From: Bradyrhizobium sp. CER78
GTDB lineage: Bacteria > Pseudomonadota > Alphaproteobacteria > Rhizobiales > Xanthobacteraceae
Assembly (NCBI RefSeq): GCF_029846235.1
Contig: NZ_JARVWP010000006.1
Location: forward strand, 434,001-498,000
Length of the DNA: 64,000 nucleotides
Reading direction: 5' to 3'
The position numbers were made by a program, and so were the translations under genes. This document shows, piece after piece, positions 47,263-58,242 of this stretch; the first letter of the stretch is position 1; every line of letters starts with the position of its first letter. The notes below the pieces were generated by a model, which was not told where the DNA came from, did not search any database, and was given only the letters and a program-made list of their open reading frames with translations.

Positions 47263-47832
47263 TTACATCGGCCGGACTTCCTGCACGTCGGGCACGAAAT
47301 GCCGGAGCAGGTTCTGGATGCCGTGCTGCAAGGTTGCGGTCGATGACGGGCAGCCGGCGCAGGAGCCCTTCATGTTGAGATAGACGATGCCGTCCTTGAA
47401 GCCGCGGAAGGTGATGTCGCCGCCGTCATTGGCGACCGCGGGACGCACCCGGGTCTCGATCAGATCCTTGATCTGCTCGACCGTCTCGGCGTCGGCCTCG
47501 TCGAAGAACTCGTCCGCCTCGTCGCTGATGTCGTCGCTACCAGTGGTGCCGTCGGCGAGCAGCGGCGCGCCGGACATGTAGTGCTCCATGATCGCGCCGA
47601 GGATCGCGGGCTTGAGGTGCTGCCAGTCGCCGTCCGCCTTGGTTACGGTGATGAAGTCGGCGCCGTAGAACACGCCGGTGACGCCTGATACGGCGAACAG
47701 CCGTTCGGCGAGCGGCGAGCGTGCGGCGGATTCGGCCGACGAGAATTCCATGGTCCCGCTGTCGAGCACCAGGCGGCCCGGGATGAATTTCAGGGTGGCG
47801 GGGTTGGGCGTAGCTTCGGTCTGAATGAACAT
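47263..47832 (-). CDS. Nfu-type iron-sulfur scaffold/carrier
   Basis: 189 residues from the ATG at 47832 (MFIQTEATPNPATLKFIPG). N-terminal Nfu_N domain with SPLAERLFAVSGVTGVFYG, then the NifU C-terminal domain with the cluster-binding CxxC in MKGSCAGCPSSTATL. Delivers Fe-S clusters to target proteins. An earlier in-frame start at 47919 adds a sequence not seen in the family. Confidence 0.95.
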   Translation of the reverse strand: MFIQTEATPNPATLKFIPGRLVLDSGTMEFSSAESAARSPLAERLFAVSGVTGVFYGADFITVTKADGDWQHLKPAILGAIMEHYMSGAPLLADGTTGSDDISDEADEFFDEADAETVEQIKDLIETRVRPAVANDGGDITFRGFKDGIVYLNMKGSCAGCPSSTATLQHGIQNLLRHFVPDVQEVRPM

Positions 47833-47976
47833 TTGCTGTCTCCGGCGTCGCCGATTCAAGGCCGGCGCGTTGGGTTCCCCCATGAAATGGCAATTAAAAA
47901 GCCCGCGATCAAGCCGCAAAACCGCGGTTCCAGGCCCGTACCCATGCCCCTGGAGCGGTTTCGGGGCCGATAGCGC

Positions 47977-48471
47977 CTACGACAGGGCGTCGATCTCGGC
48001 GTCGGTCAGGCCGCCGGGCACGATGGTCACCGGGATCGGGAACGCGCCCACGGTCTTGGCCATGGTGGTGATGATCGGCCCGGGCCCCTCGGGGCCCGGA
48101 TTGGCCGCCAGCACCAGCATCGCGATATCGACGTCCTTGTCGATCACGTCGAGGATCTGCTCGGTCGGGTCGCCCTCGCGAATCGCCCGCTCCGGGGTGA
48201 TCGCGGCGATCCCGTTGGCGCGGCCGGCGGCGCGGTCGAGCGCCTCATTGGCGGCCTCCTCGGCCTCGGCGCGCATGATGTCGGCGACCCCGAGCCATTG
48301 CTGGTTCTGGTCCTCGGTCTCGATCACCCGCAGCATCACGACGCCGCCGCCGACCCGGATGGCCCATCGGCTGGCGTAGTACACCGCGCGGTCCCATTCA
48401 GCCGTGTCGTCAACGATGACGAGGCATTTCGGCTTGTGACCTGTCTCGTAGCTTCGTCGCTGGGTGGTCAT
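47977..48471 (-). CDS. Universal stress protein (UspA family)
   Basis: 164 residues from the ATG at 48471 (MTTQRRSYETGHKPKCLVIV). UspA fold: VIVDDTAEWDRAVYYASRWA, GVVMLRVIETEDQNQQW, ILDVIDKDVDIAMLVLAA. The ATP-binding G-x2-G-x9-G-S/T pattern is not intact at the end (VGAFPIPVTIVPGGLTD), so nucleotide binding is doubtful. Downstream of trpS, same strand. Confidence 0.88.
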   Translation of the reverse strand: MTTQRRSYETGHKPKCLVIVDDTAEWDRAVYYASRWAIRVGGGVVMLRVIETEDQNQQWLGVADIMRAEAEEAANEALDRAAGRANGIAAITPERAIREGDPTEQILDVIDKDVDIAMLVLAANPGPEGPGPIITTMAKTVGAFPIPVTIVPGGLTDAEIDALS

Positions 48472-48559
48472 GCATGTCCCGGTGCTGAACCAAACCAACC
48501 CATGCTGCCATACTCCCTCGCCGTTTGGGAGAGGGAGTGCACAGTTGCCGGCTTGCGTG

Positions 48560-49612
48560 TCAGCGCGGGCGGATGAAGCCGACGATGTCCTTGGTGATGC
48601 GCATGGTCTCGTCGGCGATGCCGCGGGCGCGGTTGGCGCCGTCGGCGAGGATCGAATCGACGTGGCCGGGGTCGGCGACCAGCTTCTTCATCTCGGAGGC
48701 GATCGGCGCCAGTTTTGCGACGCAAACCTCGACCAGCGCGTTCTTGAACGTCGAGAACTGGCCGCCGCCGAACTGGGTCAGCACCTCCTGCTTGGAGATG
48801 CCGGCGAGCGCGGCGTAGATGCCGACCAGATTGTCGGCTTCGGGACGCGTCTCCAGGCCCTTTTCCTCCGACGGCAGCGGCTCGGGATCGGTTTTCGCCC
48901 GGCGGATCTTCTGCGCGATGGTGTCGGCGTCGTCGGTGAGATTGATGCGCGAATTGTCCGACGCATCCGACTTCGACATCTTCTTGGTGCCGTCGCGCAG
49001 GCTCATCACCCGCGTTGCGGGGCCCGTGATCAACGGCTCGGGCTGCGGGAAGAACAGGCCGTCGGCAAAGCCATGACCGCGGATCGAATCGCCGAAATCA
49101 TTGTTGAACTTCTGCGCGATGTCGCGGGACAGCTCCAGATGCTGCTTCTGGTCCTCGCCCACAGGCACATGGGTCGCGCGGTACAGCAGGATGTCGGCAG
49201 CCATCAGCACCGGATAGTCGTAGAGGCCGATGGAGGCGTTCTCGCGGTCCTTGCCGGCCTTCTCCTTGAACTGCGTCATGCGGTTCAGCCAGCCGATCCG
49301 CGCGACGCAGTTGAAGATCCAGGTCAGCTCGGCGTGGCCGGCAATCTGGCTCTGGTTGAACACTATATGCTTCTTGGCATCGATGCCCGCGGCGATGAAG
49401 GCCGCGGTGACCTCGCGGGTGTTGCGCGCGAGCTCGGCCGGGCCGCCCCAGACCTCGACGCCTTGGGTGATCGCGTGCATGTCGACGACGCAATAGATGC
49501 AGTTATGGGTCTGCTGCATCTTCACGAAGTTGACGATGGCGCCGAGGTAGTTGCCGAGGTGCAGATTGCCCGTCGGCTGGACGCCTGAGAAAACCCGTTC
49601 AACGAACGCCAT
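48560..49612 (-). CDS. trpS: Tryptophanyl-tRNA synthetase
   Basis: Class I synthetase, 350 residues. HIGH-type motif in SGVQPTGNLHLGNYLGA, KMSKS motif in GTKKMSKSDASDNSRINL, and AELTWIFNCVARIGWL. ATG at 49612. Between murJ upstream and the stress protein downstream. Confidence 0.97.
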   Translation of the reverse strand: MAFVERVFSGVQPTGNLHLGNYLGAIVNFVKMQQTHNCIYCVVDMHAITQGVEVWGGPAELARNTREVTAAFIAAGIDAKKHIVFNQSQIAGHAELTWIFNCVARIGWLNRMTQFKEKAGKDRENASIGLYDYPVLMAADILLYRATHVPVGEDQKQHLELSRDIAQKFNNDFGDSIRGHGFADGLFFPQPEPLITGPATRVMSLRDGTKKMSKSDASDNSRINLTDDADTIAQKIRRAKTDPEPLPSEEKGLETRPEADNLVGIYAALAGISKQEVLTQFGGGQFSTFKNALVEVCVAKLAPIASEMKKLVADPGHVDSILADGANRARGIADETMRITKDIVGFIRPR

Positions 49613-49649
49613 GATGTTATTTCCCGGAAATAGCCGCTGCTAGAAGCGT

Positions 49650-49750
49650 TTTCGAGCGAAGTGGGCACCGGTTCGCGTGAAGAAAACGCGTCGAACTTAA
49701 GAGTCTGGAGTCCGTTCCGATCCATCGGAGCGGAACGAGCTCCAGCGGCG
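49650..49750. repeat. Intergenic repeat between murJ and trpS
   Basis: GCGTTTTCGAGCGAAGTGGG ... CGCGTGAAGAAAACGCG forms inverted ends, followed by a hairpin GTTCCGATCCATCGGAGCGGAAC-like unit (about 49715-49737). I recall this sequence type as a common Bradyrhizobium intergenic repeat. Confidence 0.6.
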
Positions 49751-49781
49751 TCGTTTGCCACTTAAGCCCCGCGCGCGCAAG

Positions 49782-51317
49782 TCAGGCGGGGCGCCTTTGC
49801 CTGATGGCGTTAACCGCATCGCGCCAGCCGGTGACGCCGAAAAGCTGCAAGAACAGCCCGTAACCGGCGATACCGGCCGCGATCAGCACGAGCAGGGCGG
49901 CTGCCTGCACCAAACCGTGGCCACCCGCCGGCAGTGCGCCCTCTGCGAGCCATAACAGGGCGCCCATCGCGAGCGCCGCGGCCAGGATGCGCGGCAGCCG
50001 GCGGCGCGCCTCGGCATCGATCGAAAAGCCGAACGTCGCCGCTCCCTTGCCGATCAGCGCCAGCGCATTGCTCCAGGCGCCGAGCGCAATGCCTGCGGCA
50101 ATCCCGCTGGCGCCGAAGATATGGCCGAGCAGGAAGGCTGCCGCGATCGCCACCGCGATGGCCTTCAACGTCGCCAACAGCGGCGTCATCGTGTCCTCGC
50201 GGGCAAAGAACGCCGGCGACAGCGCCTTCACCAGCACATGCGCCGGCAAGGCCAGCGTCAGCCAGATCAGGGCCTGCGCGGTGGCCGCGCCATCCTCCGC
50301 CGTGAACGCGCCATGCTCGAACAGCATCCGCACGATCGGCTCGCTCAGCACCATCAGGCCGAGCGTCGCCGGCAGCGCCAGCCCGGCCGCGAGTTCGAGG
50401 GCGCGCGATTCGGCATGCGCGATGGCCGCAGGCTCGCCGCTGCGCACCGCGCGCGTCATCTCGGGGATCAGCACGATGCCCATCGCGACGCCGACAATGC
50501 CGAGCGGCAATTCGAGCAATCGGTTGGCGAAATAAAGCCAGGACACCGCCGATGGCGAGGTCGACGCGATCACCGCGCCCGCGACCATGAGCCATTGCGG
50601 CGCGCTGCTCGCGACCATGCCGGGGACCGCGCGGCCGAGAAAGCCGCGCATCTCGGGATCGAAGGCGATGCGGAGCGGCGAAGCGAGCTTTGCCCCGCGC
50701 AGCGCCAGCATCGACAGTTGCAGGAAGCCGGCGACGCCGATCGTCGCCGCCATGACCAGCGCGGCCTGCACCGGCTCCTGCTGCCGCGCCAGCAACACGG
50801 CCATCACTGCTATCAGCGCGATGTTGAACAGTAGCGGCGAGAACGCGGTCAGCGCGAAGCGCCCCCGAGCGTTGAGCAGCGCCATCATCACGGTGACCGG
50901 ACCGGCGAAGGCGAGATAGGGCAGCATCAGCCTTGCATTGTCGACGGCGAGTTGCAGGGTGTCTCGGCCGACGAAACCGGGCGCGATCGCGGCGATCACC
51001 AGCGGCATCAGCGCACCGATCACGAGCGCGGCTGCGATGACTGCGGCGCTGATGGTGCCGAGCACGCGGCCGGCAAACGCGGTTGCCGCGGCCGTGCCCT
51101 CCGCGTCGCGCGTCTTCAGCCACGCCGGCACCAAGGCGGCATTCAGCCCGCCTTCGGCCAGCAGCCGTCGCACAACATTCACAAGCTGAAATGCCGCAAG
51201 GAACGCGTCCGCCACCGGCCCCGCGCCAAGCAGCGCCGCGATCACGGAATCGCGCACGAAACCGAGCAGTCGCGAGGCCAGCGTTCCCGTGGAGACCGTG
51301 AGGAAGGAGCGGAACAT
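49782..51317 (-). CDS. murJ: MurJ lipid II flippase
   Basis: Polytopic membrane protein, 511 residues, MOP superfamily with about 14 helices, flipping lipid II for peptidoglycan synthesis. N-terminal TGTLASRLLGFVRDSVIAAL, DAFLAAFQLVNVVRRLLAEG and GLNAALVPAW are MurJ signatures with the essential Arg residues. ATG at 51317. Confidence 0.96.
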   Translation of the reverse strand: MFRSFLTVSTGTLASRLLGFVRDSVIAALLGAGPVADAFLAAFQLVNVVRRLLAEGGLNAALVPAWLKTRDAEGTAAATAFAGRVLGTISAAVIAAALVIGALMPLVIAAIAPGFVGRDTLQLAVDNARLMLPYLAFAGPVTVMMALLNARGRFALTAFSPLLFNIALIAVMAVLLARQQEPVQAALVMAATIGVAGFLQLSMLALRGAKLASPLRIAFDPEMRGFLGRAVPGMVASSAPQWLMVAGAVIASTSPSAVSWLYFANRLLELPLGIVGVAMGIVLIPEMTRAVRSGEPAAIAHAESRALELAAGLALPATLGLMVLSEPIVRMLFEHGAFTAEDGAATAQALIWLTLALPAHVLVKALSPAFFAREDTMTPLLATLKAIAVAIAAAFLLGHIFGASGIAAGIALGAWSNALALIGKGAATFGFSIDAEARRRLPRILAAALAMGALLWLAEGALPAGGHGLVQAAALLVLIAAGIAGYGLFLQLFGVTGWRDAVNAIRQRRPA

Positions 51318-51370
51318 GGTGTCTCTATAGCAGCCGCGCGCCCTGCTGCCAGCGGCACTCCGCCAAACCC

Positions 51371-51474
51371 GTCACCCTGAGGAGCGCGCCCTTGCGCGCG
51401 TCTCGAAGGGTCGACGGCCACCAGCGGGGCCGTGCATCCTTCGAGACGCGGCTGACGCCGCTCCTCAGGGTGAC
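51371..51474. repeat. CCTGAGGAGC palindromic repeat, copy 2
   Basis: GTCACCCTGAGGAGCGCG ... CTCGAAGGGTCGACGG ... CCTTCGAGACGCGG ... GCTCCTCAGGGTGAC. Inverted ends are nearly perfect. Lies between the divergent murJ and PfkB-kinase genes; related to 34948-35055. Confidence 0.85.
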
Positions 51475-51586
51475 GGACTAACAGGCGTCGGGATGACGGA
51501 ACTGGCAGCCCGCTTCCCTTGCTGCCCCAAGGCGTAACGTGATAGGTCGCGGCTCTTGTTGGGTGGCGTTAACACAGGGCAGGTCT

Positions 51587-52588
51587 ATGGCTGACGCAAA
51601 ATATGACGTTCTCGGGATCGGCAATGCGATCTTTGACGTGCTGGTGCAAACGGATGAGGCATTCCTCGCCCGCCACGGCATGACCAAGGGCTCGATGCAG
51701 CTGATCGACGAGGCGCGCGCTACCGCGATCTACAGCGACATGGGCGTGGCGACCGAGATGTCGGGCGGCTCGGCCGCCAACACCATCGTCGGCGTCGGCA
51801 ATCTCGGCGCCCGCGCCGCCTATGTCGGCAAGGTCAAGGACGACCAGATCGGCAAGCTCTACGTCCACGACATCCGCGCCGCCGGCGTCACCTTCGACAC
51901 CACGCCGGCCAAGGCTGGGCCGGCCACCGGCTGCTCCTACATCCTGGTGACGCCGGACGGCGAGCGCACCATGAACACCTATCTCGGTGCCGCGCAGGAC
52001 CTGACGCCCGACGATATCGATCCGGTCCAGATCGCGGCCGCCGGCATCATCTATCTCGAGGGCTATCTCTGGGATCCGAAGAACGCCAAGGACGCCTTCG
52101 TGAAGGCGGCTGAAATCGCGCATGGCGCGGGCCGCCAGGTCGCGCTGACGCTGTCGGATTCGTTCTGCGTCGACCGCTACCGCGACGAATTCCTTGACCT
52201 GATGCGCAAGGGCATCGTCGACCTGGTGTTTTCAAACGAGTCCGAGCTGCACTCGCTGTACCAGACCTCCGACTTCGACACCGCGCTGAAGCAATTCGGC
52301 AAGGATACCAAGCTCGGCGTCGTCACCCGCAGCGAGAAGGGCTGCGTCGTGATATCAGGTGATGGCGTCGTATCGGCGCCGGCCTCTCCGATCGACAAGC
52401 TCGTCGACACGACAGGCGCCGGCGATCTGTTCGCGGCCGGCTTCCTGGTCGGCCTTGTCCGCAATGTCGGCCATGAGAATGCCGGCCGCCTCGGCGCGCT
52501 CGCCGCCGCCGAGGTGATCCAGCACATCGGCGCCCGCCCGCTGGTGTCGCTGAAGGATCTGGCCAAGCAGCAGGGACTGCTGGTTTAG
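51587..52588 (+). CDS. PfkB-family sugar/nucleoside kinase (adenosine kinase-like)
   Basis: Ribokinase-fold kinase of 333 residues from the ATG at 51587 (MADAKYDVLGIGNAIFDVLV). Motifs: MSGGSAANTIVGVGNLGARA and the catalytic VDTTGAGDLFAAGFL with the anion hole and base Asp. Rhizobial relatives are annotated as adenosine kinase; other nucleosides or sugars are possible. No pathway partner adjacent. Confidence 0.9.
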   Translation: MADAKYDVLGIGNAIFDVLVQTDEAFLARHGMTKGSMQLIDEARATAIYSDMGVATEMSGGSAANTIVGVGNLGARAAYVGKVKDDQIGKLYVHDIRAAGVTFDTTPAKAGPATGCSYILVTPDGERTMNTYLGAAQDLTPDDIDPVQIAAAGIIYLEGYLWDPKNAKDAFVKAAEIAHGAGRQVALTLSDSFCVDRYRDEFLDLMRKGIVDLVFSNESELHSLYQTSDFDTALKQFGKDTKLGVVTRSEKGCVVISGDGVVSAPASPIDKLVDTTGAGDLFAAGFLVGLVRNVGHENAGRLGALAAAEVIQHIGARPLVSLKDLAKQQGLLV

Positions 52589-52639
52589 CCGCAGCTCACT
52601 TTCTTCACCTCCCCCGCAAGCGGGAGAGGGAGAAGAACC

Positions 52640-54340
<1,701 letters not shown>

Positions 54341-54661
54341 GCTCGTCCTCCTCGTGGTCGTGTTCGTGTCGCACTTTTTTGCGCGATCTTAGTCGTTTGG
54401 CACTGGCAGGACAGGCCCGACCTATGGCGGGTATGAAAAATCCCTCCCCGCGCGGGGAGGGATTAAAGGCCGAAATGGAACAACGGTCTCCGCCTCACTT
54501 CGCCCCCCGTGCGGGGAGAGGTCGGATCGCATCGAAGATGCGATCCGGGTGAGGGGGAGTCTCCGCGAGTCCGATTGTGACCGTTTGCGTGGAAGCAGCC
54601 CCTCACCCCAACCCTCTCCCCGTAAGAACGGGGCGAGGGAGTGCAGTGCCTTCGTGGCCGC
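54341..54661. other. Repeat-filled gap between two minus-strand genes
   Basis: 321 bp without a gene. The 54441-54645 part is composed of the palindromes listed separately; the right end next to 54340 holds the ligase ribosome site. Confidence 0.6.
54441..54645. repeat. Composite palindromic repeat
   Basis: Contains a perfect 22-bp palindrome at 54441-54462 (TCCCTCCCCGC and its complement), a perfect 10-bp hairpin GGATCGCATC-GAA-GATGCGATCC at 54524-54546, and CCCCTCACCCCAACCCTCTC toward the right end. The last part resembles the G/C-rich units at 14873-15033. Confidence 0.75.
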
Positions 54662-55855
54662 TTACGCCGCCCTTTGCCCACTGCCGGCATCGAGCCCGGC
54701 ATAGACGCCCTTCTCGAAGCCCGCGAAGGCCTCGAGGCTATGCTTGTCGGCGAACGGCAGCAGCTGGGTCAGGATCACGCCGCAGACGTCGCGCGACGGA
54801 TCGATCCAGTAATAGGTGTTGGCAAGGCCCGCCCAGGCGAGGCTTCCGGGGCTGCGGCCTTCCGGCGTCTTGGCGGTGTTGATGAGGAAGCTCAGCCCCC
54901 ATTTCTTGATCATATCGGGATAGAGATCGACATCGTTGGTGTACGGCGGCGCCGCGGTCGTCATCTTGCCGACAGTGAGATCGCCCATCTGGTTCTGCGC
55001 CATGGCGGCGACGGTCTCGGCCTTCAGCAGCTGGTTGCCGTTGCCCTTGCCTTTGTTGAGGATCATCTGGCAGAACTTGATGTAGTCGGCCGCGGTCGAA
55101 TACAGGCCGCCGCCACCCATGTGGAATTCAGGGTTCTGCTCGAGCTCGAACGGCATCGCGGCGAGCGTGCCGTCCTCGCCGCGGGCATGCATGCCGACCA
55201 GCCGCTTGCGCATGTCGTCGGAGATCTTGAAGCCGGTGTCGCTCATGCCGAGCGGCGCGAACATGTTGTCACGCAGATACGCATCGAGCTTCTTGCCCGA
55301 TGCAGCTTCCACGGCCTTGCCGACGAAGTCGATATTGATGCCGTATTCCCAGCGTGTGCCGGGCTCGTTCGCGAGCGGGGTCTTCAGCGCCGCATTCAGG
55401 CAGGAGATGATCCCGGGCGTGCCGGTCTTCTCCATGTATTTCCCCATGTCGGCGTTCCACAGGTCGTAGCAGAAGCCGGCGGTATGGGTCATGAGCTTGC
55501 GCAGCGTGATCGGGGTCTTGGCCGGGCGCAGTTTCGGTTCGCCTTTGGCATCGAAGCCTTCCAGCACCTGCGGCGCGGCGAGGTCGGGCAGCAGCTTGCC
55601 GATCGGCTCATCGAGCGAGAGCTTGCCCTGCTCGACGAGCTGCATCGCGCCCGCAGAGGTCACCGCCTTGGTCATCGAGGCGATCCAGAACACGCTGTCC
55701 GCGGTCATCGGATCGCTCTTGGAGAGGTCGCGCTTGCCGAACGCGCCCTCGTAGATCACGTCCTTGCCGGTGGCCGCGACTGCGACCACGCCGGGAATCT
55801 CCTTTGCCTCGCTCTTCTGACGCAAAACCTGATCGATCTGAGCCTTGCTCTGCAT
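54662..55855 (-). CDS. Serine hydrolase, class C beta-lactamase family
   Basis: 397 residues from the ATG at 55855 (MQSKAQIDQVLRQKSEAKEI). The SxxK motif is Ser60-Met-Thr-Lys63 in FWIASMTKAVTSAGAM; the YxN element is in WEYGINIDFVGKAVE. No signal peptide, so probably a cytoplasmic esterase/peptidase-like member (EstB type) and not a resistance enzyme. Substrate unknown. Confidence 0.9.
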   Translation of the reverse strand: MQSKAQIDQVLRQKSEAKEIPGVVAVAATGKDVIYEGAFGKRDLSKSDPMTADSVFWIASMTKAVTSAGAMQLVEQGKLSLDEPIGKLLPDLAAPQVLEGFDAKGEPKLRPAKTPITLRKLMTHTAGFCYDLWNADMGKYMEKTGTPGIISCLNAALKTPLANEPGTRWEYGINIDFVGKAVEAASGKKLDAYLRDNMFAPLGMSDTGFKISDDMRKRLVGMHARGEDGTLAAMPFELEQNPEFHMGGGGLYSTAADYIKFCQMILNKGKGNGNQLLKAETVAAMAQNQMGDLTVGKMTTAAPPYTNDVDLYPDMIKKWGLSFLINTAKTPEGRSPGSLAWAGLANTYYWIDPSRDVCGVILTQLLPFADKHSLEAFAGFEKGVYAGLDAGSGQRAA

Positions 55856-56201
55856 TGGGCTTCCTCCGGTGGGTTTATTGTTTTGAAGTGGGCGGATCAT
55901 CCTCCCGCTTGTCGGGTCCCGCAAGGCGGGCGCGCGATGCGATGGTGTCGCGATGTCGTGAAGGCGGGCAGCTCAGGAACGACCTGGCTCAGAGGGTGTT
56001 CACCACGCGCGCAGATTTTGCGGTGGACTCCGCACAAGTCCGGATGACCCCTTAAGGCGGCCACGGTAACGTGATCGGTAGATTGATTTTCGTACCTGTT
56101 TTTTTGCATTAACGCATTCAGATCGCTGCACAAAAGGTGTGGCGAATTGGGACGGATTTGACGAAAAGATTCGTCATTTCGCGCCTTGCGGGGACGCAGC
56201 A
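55856..56201. other. Divergent intergenic region
   Basis: 346 bp. It includes an AT-rich stretch with a seven-T run near 56097-56106 and an inverted repeat at 56159-56176 just before the next gene. No coding sequence supported. Confidence 0.5.
56159..56176. promoter_or_regulatory. Inverted repeat 26 bp upstream of a small gene
   Basis: TGACGAA-AAGA-TTCGTCA, perfect 7-bp arms. Could be an operator or a 5' UTR hairpin of the gene starting at 56202. Confidence 0.4.
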
Positions 56202-56525
56202 ATGATTTCGACATGGAGTGAATGGAAGCGCTATCCGCGGCCGGGCCGCGGCGAGAATATCGAGGCGCCGATCAGCCCAGGCCTTTACGAAGTCCGCTAC
56301 GCGGGTACCGGCGCGCTGCACTCGTTCGAGGCGGTCGACAATGTTGCCCAAGCGCTGGCGCTGCTGCAGAGCGGCACCAGGTCATGGTTCGGCCGCCGCG
56401 ACGCGCGGGCGCAGGCCGACCTCGAATACCGAACCTGCGCGACCTCGACCAAGGCGGATGCCAAGGCCGCGGCTGAGCGTATGATCGGCCGTCGTGAAAC
56501 CTACATGTCGGGCGGAGCGCTCTAG
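56202..56525 (+). CDS. Small conserved-looking protein of unknown function
   Basis: 107 residues from the ATG at 56202 (MISTWSEWKRYPRPGRGENI). Not recognised. No signal peptide or membrane segment. A compact N-terminal part with IEAPISPGLYEVRYAGTG is followed by a helical, Arg/Ala-rich C-terminus (ATSTKADAKAAAERMIGRRE). An upstream ATG at 56139 would place the inverted repeat in the coding region and has no ribosome site. Confidence 0.65.
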   Translation: MISTWSEWKRYPRPGRGENIEAPISPGLYEVRYAGTGALHSFEAVDNVAQALALLQSGTRSWFGRRDARAQADLEYRTCATSTKADAKAAAERMIGRRETYMSGGAL

Positions 56526-56683
56526 CGCTCTAGCGCCCGCGCGCAACGGCGCATGGACGAAGACCGCGCGCCAGCCCTCAATATTGCTTGCAGCAGGGTC
56601 GCGCCGCGCGCCGGTGCATCGCAGCGCCTTTCCGCTTATATAGGCGGCCAATACCCCTCCAAAGAAATTCCAGGAGTAACGCC

Positions 56684-58180
56684 ATGACCCCGCCCGTTGC
56701 CGCACGCGCCACGCAATCCGCAGCATCCTCCCTGCACAGCCGCCTGAAGGATCCGTCGCTGCTGCGCGATCGCTGCTACATCGACGGCGCCTGGGTCGGC
56801 ACCCCCGAATTCGCCGTCAACAATCCGGCGACCGGCGTCGAACTGGTCAAGATCGCGCAGCTGGGCGCCGAAGATGCAACCAGAGCCGTGGAGGCCGCGC
56901 AGCGCGCGTTTCCGGCTTGGGCCAAGCTGACCGCGAAACAGCGTTCCAACATCCTGCGCAAATGGTTCGATCTGATCATCGCCAATCGCGAGGACCTCGC
57001 GCTGATCCTGACTTCCGAGCAGGGCAAGCCGCTGTCGGAAGCGCTCGGCGAGGTCGACATCGGCGCGGCCTATGTCGAGTTCTTCGCCGAGGAAGCGCGC
57101 CGCGTCTATGGCGAGACCATTCCGACCCAGCGTCCGGATGCGCGCCTGCTCGCGATCCGGCAGCCGATCGGCGTCTGCGGCGCCATCACGCCGTGGAACT
57201 TCCCGAACTCGATGATCACCCGCAAGGTGTCGCCGGCGCTGGCGGCCGGCTGCACGGTGGTGCTGAAGCCCGCCAACGAGACGCCGCTGTCGGCGCTCGC
57301 GCTCGCCGTGCTTGCCGAGAAGGCCGGCGTGCCGAAGGGCGTGCTCAACATCATCACCGGCGATGCGCCGCCGATCGGCCAGGTGCTGTGTGAGCATCCG
57401 GCGGTGCGCTTCGTCGGCTTCACTGGTTCGACCAATGTCGGCAAGATCCTGTATCGTCAGGCGTCGGTCGGCGTGAAGAAGCTCGGCCTCGAGCTCGGCG
57501 GCAACGCGCCGTTCGTGGTGTTCGACGATGCCGACATCGATGCCGCGGTCGAAGGCGCCATCGTCTCGAAGTACCGCAACATGGGCCAGACCTGCGTCTG
57601 CGCCAACCGCCTCTATGCCCAGGACAAGATTTACGACCAGTTCGTGCAGAAGCTCTCCAAGAAAGTCGCGGAGATGAAAATCGGCGACGGCACCGAGCAA
57701 GGCGTGACCCAGGGCCCGCTGATCAACATGAAGGCGATCGAGAAGGTCGAGCGTCACATCGCCGATGCCGTGAAGGGCGGCGCGAAGATTGTGACTGGTG
57801 GCAAGCGCTCGTCGCTCGGCCGCAGCTTCTTCGAGCCGACCGTGCTGTCGGACGTGCGGCCCGACGCGCTGGTGGCGCAGGAGGAGACCTTCGGTCCGCT
57901 CGCGCCGGTGATCCGCTTCAAGGACGAGGCCGATGTGATTGCGATGTGCAACGCCTCGCCGTTCGGCCTCGCCTCCTACTTCTACTCGCGTGATATCGGC
58001 CGCGTCTGGCGCGTCGCCGAGGCGCTGGAGTCGGGCATGGTCGGCGTCAACTCCGGCCTGATCACGACCGAGGTCGCCCCGTTCGGCGGCGTCAAGGAAA
58101 GTGGCCTCGGCCGCGAAGGCTCGCGTCACGGCATGGATGAATATGTCGAGATCAAATACGTGATGATGGCCGGCGTCTGA
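56684..58180 (+). CDS. gabD: NAD(P)-dependent succinate-semialdehyde dehydrogenase
   Basis: Aldehyde dehydrogenase, 498 residues. The ATG at 56684 follows CAGGAG. Active-site Glu is in LELGGNAPFVVFDDAD and the nucleophile Cys in NMGQTCVCANRLY; the cofactor region is VGFTGSTNVGKIL, and the C-terminus GGVKESGLGREGSRHGMDEY is typical of GabD. Converts succinate semialdehyde to succinate in GABA catabolism; glutarate semialdehyde is a possible alternative. Single gene with its own terminator. Confidence 0.93.
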   Translation: MTPPVAARATQSAASSLHSRLKDPSLLRDRCYIDGAWVGTPEFAVNNPATGVELVKIAQLGAEDATRAVEAAQRAFPAWAKLTAKQRSNILRKWFDLIIANREDLALILTSEQGKPLSEALGEVDIGAAYVEFFAEEARRVYGETIPTQRPDARLLAIRQPIGVCGAITPWNFPNSMITRKVSPALAAGCTVVLKPANETPLSALALAVLAEKAGVPKGVLNIITGDAPPIGQVLCEHPAVRFVGFTGSTNVGKILYRQASVGVKKLGLELGGNAPFVVFDDADIDAAVEGAIVSKYRNMGQTCVCANRLYAQDKIYDQFVQKLSKKVAEMKIGDGTEQGVTQGPLINMKAIEKVERHIADAVKGGAKIVTGGKRSSLGRSFFEPTVLSDVRPDALVAQEETFGPLAPVIRFKDEADVIAMCNASPFGLASYFYSRDIGRVWRVAEALESGMVGVNSGLITTEVAPFGGVKESGLGREGSRHGMDEYVEIKYVMMAGV

Positions 58181-58205
58181 TCGCCATCATTGTCTGTTCG
58201 CTTGA

Positions 58206-58242
58206 GCCCGGCGCTGATTGAAGCAGCGCCGGGCTTTTGCTT
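58206..58242 (+). terminator. Rho-independent terminator after gabD
   Basis: GCCCGGCGCTG (58206-58216), 7-nt loop, CAGCGCCGGGC (58224-58234), then TTTTGCTT. Perfect 11-bp stem, 25 bp after the stop. Confidence 0.93.

Noticed and set aside
52600..52636. Bidirectional terminator between the PfkB kinase and the acyl-CoA synthetase
   Set aside because: The CCCGC/GCGGG stem is only about 5 bp and no T-run follows on either strand.
54662..55855. Antibiotic-resistance beta-lactamase
   Set aside because: The fold and SxxK fit class C, but there is no signal peptide and the sequence is of the esterase-like group, so resistance is not supported.
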